From contig NC_053037.3 in assembly GCF_002575655.3 (NCBI RefSeq), forward strand, positions 507,354,544 to 507,418,543: a DNA stretch of 64,000 bases, read 5' to 3'. Of this stretch, positions 23,001 through 33,532 are shown piece by piece; the stretch's first letter is position 1; each line of letters starts with the position of its first letter. This DNA is from Aegilops tauschii subsp. strangulata. Its lineage: Eukaryota > Streptophyta > Magnoliopsida > Poales > Poaceae. Below the pieces are notes generated by a model. That model saw only the letters and a list, made by a program, of their open reading frames with translations. It searched no databases and was not told the DNA's origin. The position numbers and the translations under genes were made by a program.

Positions 23001-23645
23001 AAGGCTCGCCAGAGCGCTCAGGATGCGCGAGCCGAAGCCCAGAGCGCCCTCCAGGAAATCGAGATGGCCAAGAGGATTGCGGCAGGTAAGTTCTTCACCA
23101 TGCAGAGCAAGCGTGTAGAGGCAACGTCCCTTGTACTTATCCTGAATTTTGGTTTTTCAGGGGCATTTACAGGTCTGCCGCACGGTGTGTTGGATGCGGC
23201 CGAGCATTATAGAGCCGAGGAAGCGATGTCTACGGAGAAGCTGTTCTGGTCCCAATATCTGGGATCCGAACATCCGGTGCCCTTCAGCGACCAACTGAAG
23301 CAGTTGGTCGAGCTGCACAGGTTGGCAGAGTTAGCCATGAAGGACTTTATAGTCCGGCTGTGGCCTACCGATCCTATACCGAGCAGCTACTTTGGACTTG
23401 TACAGCGGCTTGTGAGTGCCTGTCTGCGGCTCGAAGCCGTGAAGCGGTCAGTCTGTATTGAAGGTGCGCGTATGGCCTTTGCCCGCGTCAAGACGCATTG
23501 GGCCAAGCTGGATGCCAAGAAGCTGATGACCGAGGGACCGCCGGAGGGCAAGGAGCATCGTCGACCTGAGCACTATTTTGATGGTGTCCTGGAGGGGTCC
23601 CGTCTTGCGGCGGAGCAATGTTCAAAGGATATTATATTCCCATAA
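20057..23645 (+). pseudogene. Antisense accessory gene of Gypsy-3 (Transposase_28-like)
   Basis: A spliced gene opposite to gag. Exons by frame and GT-AG sites: 20057-20926, 21010-21407, 21967-22480, 22633-22735, 22813-23085 and 23161-23645, ending TAA. Exon 1 has the domain listed as 'putative gypsy type transposon' (PF04195): FLTHFVRGLGFPLHLFVRG, PNFILNISVFIVVCEAFLRI, AECGGAMVGKMPNVTW and GWFYITEPRDAD. Exon 2 is basic then acidic (DDDDEEEEEND), nuclear-protein-like. Exons 4-5 are a coiled coil (KQKLERAEKELGRVKKQLED; AALKKALAEAEDKAAKE). The last exon ends EGSRLAAEQCSKDIIFP. Maize Grande has a comparable antisense gene reported to encode a nuclear protein. Stops at 20138-20140, 20567-20569 and in exon 3 make this copy a pseudogene. 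Confidence 0.8.
21413..21891 (+). repeat. Solo LTR nested in Gypsy-3
   Basis: A 479-bp LTR (TG...CA) with no internal region, flanked by the 5-bp duplication GTAAG (21408-21412 and 21892-21896). It is oriented opposite to the Gypsy-3 LTRs and is closer in sequence to the Gypsy-4 LTR at 46287-46768 than to those of its host. A TATATAAA element is at 21622-21629. Solo LTRs arise by recombination between the two LTRs of a full element. Confidence 0.93.
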
Positions 23646-24838
23646 GAACATGTGTACTGTCTTGCCTTGTAATATGGAACAAATATGTTATGTAGTATAA
23701 TGTTTATGATTTTAGATTTTACCTCCTGTGCGGCCGTTTATTAAATCTGAGGGATGACCAGTCGTCGGCTTCTGCCCCCACGTAGATAGTACGGGGGTGT
23801 TCGGGATAAATCTAAACACTCTTTACTCCACATTCTGGTCCTTAAAGGAGGTGTTTAGCGCAACGAACGAGGCAATCAGACTATGCGGCCTTTACCGCCC
23901 CCACTTAGCCATAGGAGTTTGACAATTAATAAAGTTGGCGAAGCCCCTGGTGTTCGGAAGGCCGTATTAGGGGCGCTATACACGCCTAATCAGAAGAACC
24001 GATTCTTCGCAAGAAGCGGGAAAAATCTCCAACGATTTAGAACCTCACGAACAACTGACCGGCTCTCGCCACATCATGACAGTCAGTTTTCGGCTTTCTC
24101 TACTGAGGTGCTCATCCGGAAGAACCGGGATACAATCGCAGTAGTTCTCCCTTTACTACCCTAGCCGATATAGCGGAACGTAAGGTAGTAAGCACAGGAG
24201 CCGGGCAACCCAACTATTGACCAAAGACATGATTCGGAGCCGATGCATATAATGCTATAAGTTCGGGGTGCCGAACTATACTATAAAAGTGTTCGGACTT
24301 TTATTGCCGTGATGCGGGGTGTTATTAAGCCCGTGGCGTATTAGTACGTACCATGGTGTACGTGTGCAATGAGTAATAAATACTGAGGTGAGGAAACGGA
24401 AAAAAAATAAAGTAATGGGCTGACGCCACCATTTATTCATCGTTGTGGTGTAATCAGTACGTCAAGCCGTACTTTGTACAAGTAATGCGATAAGCAAGTA
24501 AGGCTATTGAAAATGCCGTAACCAAGGGCGAGCTGCGTGCGGGTATGTAAAACAAGTATAGTAATCGTTTATTAGAAACCACCTGGGGGGTTCCCTTGTA
24601 CGCCAGAGCTCCTTGCCTCCTTGGTGTGTTCTGCCAGCAGGTTGTCCGTATAGCCCTTGAAAAGACAGGAAGACATGTACAAAGAAAAAGCAGAAACGTG
24701 CGAATCCCAGGGTCTATCAAGTCGTACTGTGGATTGCGAGTGAGTTGTGCCTCCATCAGCACCCCATCAGTGCGTAGTTTAAATGCGCGCGGTACTAATA
24801 CCATTGCCTCGTCGGGGCTGGGACGGAGGCCGAATTTG
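23646..24838. other. Gypsy-3 spacer between the convergent genes
   Basis: Noncoding. On the minus strand the stretch 24230-23750 carries one copy of a two-part module that occurs three times in Gypsy-4 (60943-63130). Its landmarks are TTGGGTTGCC with GGCTCCTGTG near 24225, and AGAAGCCGACGA near 23770. Confidence 0.7.
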
Positions 24839-27800
24839 CTAGATTGGCTCGTGACGAGCCAGGCTATCTTTCTGCAGTGTAGTCCGGACCCTCTTAATGA
24901 TGTCCAGGGGCTCGGCAACCGGATTATAGTGTTGCTTGAGAAGGCCACTCTGTACTTCTGCTGCTAGGGCGGTGGTGCGTTCCTCTATACGGAGGGAGCA
25001 TTCCGTGTTTCGATTTACTGTGATGACTCCCCGTGGACCGGGCATTTTTAGCTTGAGATAAGCATAATGTGGCACCACGCTGAATCTAGCGAATGCAGTT
25101 CGTCCGAGCAGCGCATGATAGCCGCTGCGGAATGGGACGATATCGAAGATTAGTTCTTCACTTCGGAAGTTATCCGGGGAACCGAATACTACCTCCAGCG
25201 TTATTGAGCCCGTACAACGGGCCTCTATGCCTGGTATGACTCCTTTAAAGGTAGTCTTCGTGGGCTTGACTCGTGAGGGGTCAATGCTCATTTTACGTAC
25301 TATATCATGATAGAGCAGGCTGAGGCTGCTACCGCCGTCCATTAGGACTCGAGTCGGGTGGAATCCGTCGATGATTGGGTCGAGGACCAGTGCGGCTGAA
25401 CCGCCATGCCGGATGCTAATTGGATGGTCTCGGCGGTCGAATGTGATCGGGAATGATGACCATGGATTAAATTTTGGGGCGACGGGCTCTACCACATAGA
25501 CGTTCCTGAGTGCGTGCTTGCGCTCCCTTTTGGGAATATGTGTAGTGTATATCATGTTTACCGTTTTGACTTGAGGGGGAAATTTCTTTTGCCCCCCGGT
25601 GTCCGGCTGTCGGGGCTCTTCGTCATCGTCCTCGCTCTGTGATTCCCCTTCTTTGTTTCTGCTATTTACCTTGCTGGCTTGTTTAAAGACCCGACAATCT
25701 CTGTTAGTATGGTTGGCCGGTTTGTCTGGGGTGCCATGTATTTGGCAAGGACGGTCGAGTATGCGGTCCAAGCTGGATGGTTTTTTGCTGCTCCTTTTAT
25801 AGGGCTTCTTTCGCTGGCCGGACTTGGAGCCACCGAATCTGGCATGAACTGTTGTGTCATCGGTGTTATCGCCATTGCTTCGGCGTTTGTTTCTGTTGCG
25901 CCGGAGCTTGCCGCTGCTATTTTTGGCCTCGGAGGGGCTTGTTTCGTTGGCCGTGTTTGTACTTCGAGCCAGCCAACTATCCCCTCCCGCGCAAAAGCGG
26001 GTCATGAGTGCCATGAGGGATGCCATGGACTTCGGCTTTTCTTGGCCAAGGTGGCGTGCTAGCCATTTGTCACGGATGCTGTGTTTGAAGGCTGCCAAGG
26101 CCTCGACATCCGGACAGTCAACGATCTGGTTCTTTTTGGTTAGGAACCTAGTCCAGAATTTTCTGGCTGATTCTCCAGGTTGTTGAACTATGTGGCTTAG
26201 ATCATCGCCGCCTGGTGGCCGGACATATGTTCCTTGGAAGTTGTCTAGGAAAGCTTCTTCCAAGTTTTCCCAGCTGCCGATAGAATTTTCAGGCAGGCTG
26301 TTAAGCCAGTGCCTAGCTGGCCCTTTGAGCTTGAGTGGGAGGTATTTAATGGCGTGGAGGTCATCTCCTCGAGCCATGTGGATGTGGAGGATGAAATCCT
26401 CGATCCACACTGCGGGATCGGTTGTGCCGCCATATGATTCGATATTGACGGGCTTGAATCCCTCAGGGAATTCGTGATCCAGTACCTCGTCCGTGAAGCA
26501 GAGAGGGTGTGTGGCACCTCTGTATCGGGCCGCGTCACGGCGTAGCTCTGATGGAGTCCGTCTGCGGCATTCGGCCCGGGCGTGGTTAGGTTTGTCACGT
26601 CCGAATAGGTAGCCATCGTCGTGCCTTGAGGTACGTCCGTGCGATTCGTAGATCGATCTTGTATATCCTGCTTTATTGTCCAGGGTCCGCCGAAGGTCGT
26701 ATGTGTGACCCCGAACTCTTTCTTTATTTTTTCGGGGTGGTGGGGCAGGCTGCTGTTCGCCCTGAGTTGCCGCTTTATCCCGACCGCGAGGTGGCCGGTC
26801 GGCCACCCTGTCTCGACCACGCGGTGGTCGTTCCGCATTATGCGAGGGAGATGTATGCTCCGGTGCTTCCTCGTCGAATTGAGGAGCAGTCTGCGTTTCG
26901 GGTAGCTCTTAGTTGGGCGCTTAAGGCCGTATTCTTCGGCAGTCAGGACATCAGTCCATCTGTCTACGAGCAGATCTTGTTCGGCTTGAAGCTGCTGCTG
27001 TTTCTTTTTCAGGCTTCTTGCAGTGTCTATGAGCTGAAGCTTAAAGCACTCCTGCTCCACAGGGTCCTCCGACACGATGAAGTCTTCGTTGCCGAGGCTT
27101 GTCTCTTCCTCGGAGGGTGGATGGTAACTATCATCCTCCGAGTTATCTTCTGTGGCCTGTTCATCAGGGTTGTCTTGCCTGTTGTCATGTTCCTCCTGTT
27201 CGGATGCCGCACTGACGGGGTCTTCATTGTTTTCGGCGTCACCCGGAGTGCTATTTTCTCCGGTACTAGTGTTGCCATCCTTTGAGCGACGAGGCTTAGA
27301 ACGGCGTTTGGGGCGCCGACGCTTGAACTGCGTCTCAGAGGGTTTGTTCATATTCGGCTCTTCTTTGTCGTCGCCAGATCCTTTGGGTGTATCAACCATG
27401 TACACGTCGTACGAGGAGGTGGCCGTCCAACGTCCAGTGAATGGCGGGTCTTGGCCTTGCTCATTGTCGGCATCGTCGTCCATACCTGCGATGTCTTCAG
27501 AGCCGTAGTCAAGCACGTCGGTTAAGTCGTCATCGGTGGCTATGAAGTGGGTGGCGGGTGGGAAGCAAAATTCCTCGTCGTCCGCCTCTAGCTCAAACCG
27601 AATATAGTTCAGCTGTGAGTCTTCCTCCAGGGTCAAGTTCTTCAAAGAATTTAGTACGTCACCCAAAGGCGAATGCTGGAAGATGTCTGCGGCGCTAAAT
27701 TCGAAAATCGACAACTGATCCAGCTCGGTGTCCGCAGGTATATCCGGTCCGGGACGTGTAGCCGGAGACGAGTCCGGGGTTCCGTTGGCGCAAGCATTGC

Positions 27801-28178
27801 AGGATGTCGAGTCCGTGTGCGGCTCCAACGCCGCGGACTTTATGGCCTCGGAGGGCGCAATCTGCTTTGGCTCTAAGGTCGTCGTAGCAACAGGATCCAT
27901 CTCCTGGATGTGATCTGATGACAGATTTAAGTCAAGTTCATCGGAGAGAGGGGGAGTGATCGCCGCGTCTCAAATCCATCGAAGATCAAGTCTCCACGGA
28001 TATCCGCGATGTAATTCAAGCTTCCGAATCTGACCTGATGGCCAAGGGCGTAGCTATCGACCTGCTCCAGGCGGCCAAGAGAGTTGGCCCGCAGTACGAA
28101 GTCACCGAACACAAAGATTTGTCCGGGGAAAAAGATTTCTCCCAGAACGACGCCATTGCCGGCGATTGGAGGGGCCAT
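24839..28178 (-). pseudogene. Gypsy-3 gag and aspartic protease
   Basis: The likely start is MAPPIAGNGVVLGEIFFPG at 28178. Frame changes near 27960 and near 26905 interrupt an otherwise open frame of about 1,110 codons, ending at a stop at 24839. The N-terminal third is acidic and low-complexity with a basic patch (KRRRPKRRSKPRRSKD). The gag domain reads LPLKLKGPARHWLNSLPE, then SWENLEEAFLDNFQGTYVRP and QPGESARKFWTRFL. The protease is retropepsin-like: RVLMDGGSSLSLLYHDI holds the active-site D-G-G-S, followed by YHALLGRTAFARFSVVPHY. These are Tat-lineage features. There is no RT after the stop, so the element relied on polymerase supplied in trans. Confidence 0.87.
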
Positions 28179-28206
28179 CGAGCCTTATGTCGACCGCACA
28201 GTGGAA

Positions 28207-28224
28207 CTCTCAATGAAAGCACCA
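28207..28224 (-). promoter_or_regulatory. Gypsy-3 primer-binding site
   Basis: The minus strand reads TGGTGCTTTCATTGAGAG, starting with the TGG expected for a tRNA CCA end, one base from the LTR. The same 18-mer is at 46770-46787 in Gypsy-4. I cannot name the tRNA. Confidence 0.7.
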
Positions 28225-28225
28225 A

Positions 28226-28705
28226 TGTCGGTGTCAAAACCGGCGGATCTCGGGTAGGGGGTCCCGAACTGTGCGTCTAGGATCGATGGTAACAGGAGAC
28301 GGGGGACACGATGTTTACCCAGGTTCGGGCCCTCTCTATGGAGGTAATACCCTACTTCCTGCTTGACTGATCTTGATGAATATGAGTGTTACAAGAGTTG
28401 ATCTACCACGAGATCGTAATGGCTAAACCCTAGAAGTCTAGCCTCTGTGAATATGGTAACGAATATCTGTCCTATCCGGACTATGCTCTCCGGTTTATAT
28501 AGACACCGGAGAGATCTAGGGTTACATGAGGTCGGTTACATAGGAGGAAATCTTCATAATAGGTCGCCTAGCTTGCCTTCCACGGCAAGTAGAGTCCAAT
28601 CCGGACACGGGCATAGTCTTCGGTCTTCATGTCTTCACGGCCATCAGTCCGACCCATGGATAATAGGCCGGACGCCCGAGGACCCCTTAGTCCAGGACTC
28701 CCTCA
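28226..28705 (-). repeat. Gypsy-3 5' LTR
   Basis: The 480-bp copy of 19068-19548, adjoining the primer-binding site. Confidence 0.9.
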
Positions 28706-28710
28706 ATTGG

Positions 28711-29065
28711 TGCTTGCTATAGCGTCGAGGAAGCGGAACTTAGAGTGTCCCTGTCCGGACTATATATTGGTATGACACTAGACATGCGCGTCATTTTGGA
28801 AACTGATTGTTCCTTTGTGGCCTCCATTTTTGGAAAAGATTATGTGGAGAGATCATCCCTTGTTGATCTAAAGAAGGAAGCTGTAGATGTCTCAAAGTTG
28901 TTGGTGAATTTACAGATTTCTAAGATCAACAGGAGGATGAATATGGTGGCTCATGAGATTGCCAAGTTTAGTTTTGATAATAGATCTGATGGTTTTCTTT
29001 TTCATTCTGTTCCGTCATGCGTGGCAAAGTTTGTTATGAATGATTGTACGAACATTTTAAGTTAA
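28711..29065 (+). pseudogene. LINE ORF2, end of RNase H
   Basis: After the Gypsy-3 duplication the LINE frame continues directly: the sequence following ATTGG reads ACYSVEEAELRVSLSGLYIG, the standard middle of plant LINE RNase H. LETDCSFVASIF (third catalytic aspartate) and RMNMVAHEIAKF follow, and the ORF stops at 29063-29065. With the segment ending at 19067 it forms a complete RNase H with no stop at the junction, so this domain was open when Gypsy-3 inserted. Confidence 0.88.
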
Positions 29066-29097
29066 TTAATATATGGTGGGGTTTTTTCAAAAAAAAA
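29066..29097 (+). other. LINE 3' end with short poly(A)
   Basis: A short 3' untranslated region ending in nine A (29089-29097). The matching duplication would be at the 5' end, outside the window. Confidence 0.75.
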
Positions 29098-30388
29098 TTA
29101 GCAAGATCCATGGGTACCATTTAGTCAAGCCGAAAAGTTATCACTCCTAGAGGGGCTATCATGTTGACAAAAGTCGAAGAACTGATTAACCCACTTTCAA
29201 GAAAATGGGATAAAATTCTTATCGTGATGTTTTCTTTACGGTGGATGCTCAACAAATTCTCCAAATTACATTGAATGCGCTAGAGATCGGAGATTTTATT
29301 GCTTGGATTTATACGCGATCGGGAACGTTCTTTGTTCGGTCAGCTTATCATAAGGAGTGGGAGCATCAATACGGGTAGAGACTGACTAACTCAGATGGTC
29401 AGGGAGGTGCAACATTTAATCTGATTTGGAAGGAAATATGGGGTCTTCACCTGGAAGGGGGTTACATGGAGAGTTACCTTGCTATTGAGTTACTGTTGAA
29501 TGACACATTTGTACTACTGTTCAATGTCCACTATGTTCTATTGGTATAGAGGACATACAACACTGTCTATTATATCGTGTGTGAGCAAAGAAAATTTGGA
29601 AAGAACTCGACCTAATTGAGGAAGTTAATGAAGCAATGTTGGAGGATCGCTTGAGAATATTCACTTTGGGAATTCTTGCTAAACTAGACTATGACTGGAG
29701 ATATCCCATCGACAGAACTTGCAGCTGTTGTAGCGTGGTTCATATGGTGGCAACAAAGACAGCTGGTGAGAGGAGAATCAATGCAGTCGTGTGAGAGATC
29801 GGTCCTTGCCATCAAAGTTCTAGCCACAAATTTCAATAGAGTGTCATCTTCAAAATTCCCAAGTGCAAGTGTGATCAAATGAAGAAGAGGTCGACAAATG
29901 GAGTTATTTAAGTTAGCGTGGATGCTTCTTTATCCGAGGAAACCTTTTCAGGTGCTACTGGAGCATTGGCGTGAGATGAATATGGGAATTTCATTCCGGC
30001 TGCGACCTAGTTCTTACCCCATGTGAGTAGCATGGGCTCAGCTGAAATAATTGCTAATCGAAATGGTTTGAGTTGGCTTTGAATATTGGCTGCAACAAGG
30101 TGATTATTGAGTCAGGTTGCTTGAACCATGCAAAAGGAGAAAGATAACTTTGGCCCTGATAGGGCTTGTGATAACGGAGTGCAAACAGTTAGCCGATGAT
30201 TTAGTTAGATTGATCATCAACGCTGCTATTAGGAAGCTTAAATGAGGTGGAAAATTGTTTAGCTAATACTTCTCTTAATTCTAGATCTTCTTCCTATTTG
30301 GATTCTTCTTTCCTGGACTTTATTTCATCTTTGCTAATAAATGATCTATCGATCATTTGATGACTAAAGTTCTATTACACTAAAAAAA
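29098..30388 (+). mobile_element. Older LINE 3' fragment
   Basis: A second, more decayed plant LINE into which the first appears to have inserted. Across several frames it gives KWDKILI, a WIYTRSGTFFVRSAYHKEWE block, a zf-RVT remnant (CPLCSIGIEDIQHCLLY) and an RNase H remnant (VDASLSEETFSGATGAL and later GSAEIIANRNGLSW). Many stops interrupt it. It ends with AAGTTCTATTACACTAAAAAAA, the usual LINE tail form. Confidence 0.75.
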
Positions 30389-30589
30389 CAAAGTAAGTAC
30401 ATGTGTGGCTTACTACAAAGTAGCAAAGAAACTTTGTATGGGTCAAAATGCACGACGCCACGCCTAAAAAAGTGCATTATGCCTCACTAACGTTCTTTCT
30501 GAGAAACACATGTAACTCTATTCATACTCGAAATCATTACAGGTACAATGTTCTGGATACAAATCCAAGAAATTACAGTGTAATTCCTA
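30389..30589. other. Short unassigned sequence
   Basis: About 200 bases between the LINE tail and the next terminus-like motif; nothing recognised. Confidence 0.4.
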
Positions 30590-33532
30590 CTCCCTCCGTC
30601 CAAAAAAAGTTGTCCGGCCGTAGTTCAACTTTGTTTTTGCAAAAAAAAAAACCTCAGAGATTTAATTCTCGTGCAAATCACCCCGCTTCCACCTTCCTTC
30701 TTCCGTGTCGGCACCGTCGAAAGCTTCCCCAAGCGGAGCCGCCGTCAGGCCTCGCGCGCTACCGCCGGCCCAGCTCGCAGGACTACCACCTCCACCCACC
30801 TGCGCCGCCGCCGCTCACCTGCATCACCCCTGCATAACGTGTACGGCCTCCGCCGCCTCGCCGGAGCCCCCACCGCCGGCCTCCATCTCCTATGCCGGCG
30901 CCGGCCTCCATCTCTCCTCCGAGCGGCACAGGTGATGCCACCCGTTGAAAATACGATGTACAGGAGTCGCGCCCCGAGCCGCTGGTGCGCTTCCTCCATG
31001 AGTGCGCTTCCTTTGGCCGCCGCCACCCACCTGCTCGCAGGACAAGTGCCGCCTCCCACCTCTGTTGCTGCCTCTACTTCTAATCGATTGGCCTCGACTT
31101 CTTCCCGCCACCTCTTCTGCCTCTGCTGGTACTACTCCATGACTTCCTCCCGCCTCCTCTGCCGCCTCTGCAGTTGGGCAATGGATCAGGAAATTGAGCA
31201 GTGTGTTTAATTGATGCTCGTTAAACTCAGATCATTTGAGCACTGAATCGAGTGGATCCGGAATAATCAGTGTACACCCAGGAAGAAGCACAACCTGATG
31301 CAAACTGTTAGAGCATTACTTGATCCTGATTCGCTTAATCTTGTCTGAGAAATTTATTTGCAAGAGTAATTCTGATTCGCTTAATTTTGTCTGAGAGCTA
31401 CAGCCAAGAGTAATTTGATGGAGTAAGAGAAATTTGATGGTAACTTGATTCAGTGTACAAACAGACAAATGCAGAGACTGTATCTAATTTGATTCAGTGT
31501 ACAAACAGATAAATGCAGAGACTGTAGCCTTGAGCATTGACTGTAGCTAAGTGTACAAACAGACAATGCAGAGATATGTACTGAACTTGAAAGTGAAATT
31601 AAAATTCAAATTGAGTAAAGTTTGCTGGAAAATTCTGAACACTTAGTCTGATGCTCTGATGCCAAATCATTCTGATGCTTTGATTCAAATTGAATTTCAG
31701 AATGATGTAAAATCATTTGCTCTGATGCAAAATCATGCAGTGTAACTCTTGTAATTATTCGGATGCTCTGATGCAAAGCCATTCTGATGCAAAACCATGC
31801 TAGTACCATCCTTGGGTGAATCCGAAATTAACAGTACCTCATTTGGCTAACATAAATCAGAGCTATCAAAAGTCTATTTTGCATCTAGCAGCTCAACTCC
31901 AACTGGATGACGAGCCTATGTGTAACCTGTAACTAGCCCAACTACAGGGGAAAGGATCACAATTAACTTTCAGCAAGAATGTTTTGTTGAAAGTTTTCTG
32001 GAGTGATAAATGCACTCAAAAGAAGTTCAGTTAATTGTTACTGTTGTTGTTTGAATTTACACTGTCAAGAAGAATCAGTAAGATATGTAACAAAGTCAAG
32101 AATATGTTGAGCCATCAGCCAGTCTATGTAAATGCATATTCCATCATGATCATATAGCAGCACCACTACATATAGCAGCAGAACAATGATTCCTAGATGC
32201 AATAGTAATCATTTTGTTTAAAACTTCACAAAAAAATTCAGTTAACTTTTGAACACAAGTACAATCAGAATATGATAATGTTATGGTGATCATGTTCAGT
32301 AGCTGAATCCAAGAGGGCAAAAATTTCAGTTAACTTTTGAAGTTTCGGTAACTACAGTAACTGAATTTACAGTAAGATTTCTCACTCCATTACTTTCCTG
32401 TTAACTGTATTATTCTGCTATTAACAATCAGAATTAACTGTATCATTCAGTCAAGTTGGTGTTCAGAACCTGTCATTTTCTTCCAAAACCTGTCGATTTC
32501 TGTCAGGTTTTGATCTGTCAAGTTTACTCAATTTTTACTCAATTACTTTTGATCTGTCAGGTTTTGAACTTTTGATCTGTCAAGTTGATGTTCAGGTTTT
32601 GATTCCTAGACACACAAGTTTACTGAATTCTTACTCAATTAGTTTGAGATTGTCATGCTTCCTAGTCAAAACTGTCATGGTTTTATCTTATCTTACTGGA
32701 TAGTGGCATGTTCATCTCAAGCATATGTTTAGGCAAATTTACAGTTATACAGTCAAGCATACTGTATGTTCATCTCAAGCTAACAGTAGTTGAACATTGG
32801 AGATCAAAGCATACTGTATGCCCAATGTTGTTTCAATGTGTGGTTGCTCTCTCGAATTCCATGGCTAACAATAGTTTTAAAATCATCAAGGGCGCATCTG
32901 TACTCGTCTAGCAAGCTCACCTGAGATCAATGGAAGCAGGATCCATACTCGTACTCCATTCCTCTGCACCAAGTCCTCCTCCAATCGCTGCACAGTCCAA
33001 GAGGACAAGAACAAAACCAGCTCAGTTGCTTGCTTCACCAGAAAGAAATCAGCAGCTAGAAGACAGACATGCGCTACCGTGGGCGAGCGGGCAGCAGAAG
33101 CAGAAGTAGAAGCGGCAGCGACGGCGTCGGTGGAGCGAAGAGGGCGGGTCCTCCATCATCAATCCGCCAGCTCGAGGAGGGAAATGGCAGCGGCAAGACG
33201 AGCACGGGGCAGTGGCATGTGGCTGGAGCAAGTCTTCGTCTTCCCCATGCCGTGGTCGTCTTCCCCACGCCGTCAACTTCCGCAGCAGCCGCTCGGGGTC
33301 TGGAGGAGGAACTGGTGGTTGAGGAGCTCGAGGATCTTCCATGCCTCCAGATCGAGCCCCAACTCCCTCCAGGACATGAGCGCGGCCGCCGGAGCCGGGA
33401 AGTCGCGGGCTTTGCAGAAAAGGGGATCCTTCCCTCTGGATCTCCTGGTGCGAAGGAAGAGAAGCGGCGAGACGAGGGGGAGGAGGCGGCCGGCACGTGG
33501 CGAGGCGACGGAGCAGGCGGAGAGGCGGCAAG
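30590..33532. other. Unclassified block: GC-rich, AT-rich, GC-rich
   Basis: It begins TA then CTCCCTCCGTCC, a motif at the end of grass Stowaway/mariner elements. GC-rich sequence at about 30690-31180 and 33060-33530 encloses 1.8 kb of AT-rich DNA containing many CAGTTAAC- and TCTGATGC-like words. Open frames in the GC-rich parts are rich in A, P, R and S on all strands and show no domain. The block is cut on the right by Copia-1, so its other end is not visible. It could be a DNA transposon with captured gene pieces or a decayed host gene. Confidence 0.4.

Larger units (their letters stand above)
19068..28705 (-). mobile_element. Gypsy-3: Tat-type LTR retrotransposon with antisense gene, no pol
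   Basis: The ends are TG at 19068 and CA at 28705, with the duplication ATTGG at 19063-19067 and 28706-28710. The gag strand is minus, so the 5' LTR is 28226-28705 and the 3' LTR 19068-19548. After gag and protease there is no RT, RNase H or integrase. The 3' half carries a spliced gene on the opposite strand, an arrangement known from Grande-like Tat elements. The element is therefore non-autonomous. A solo LTR of a related element lies at 21413-21891. Confidence 0.92.

Noticed and set aside
20057..23645. An independent multi-exon host gene.
   Set aside because: It lies wholly between the LTRs of Gypsy-3, has several stops, and its domain is typical of grass Gypsy elements.
30374..30390. 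A possible CACTA terminus at CACTAAAAAAAC.
   Set aside because: No matching inverted end or subterminal repeats; it reads better as the tail of the older LINE.
30671..31210. 179-codon ORF rich in alanine, proline and arginine.
   Set aside because: No domain, and alternative frames are equally open. It is kept only as part of an unclassified block.
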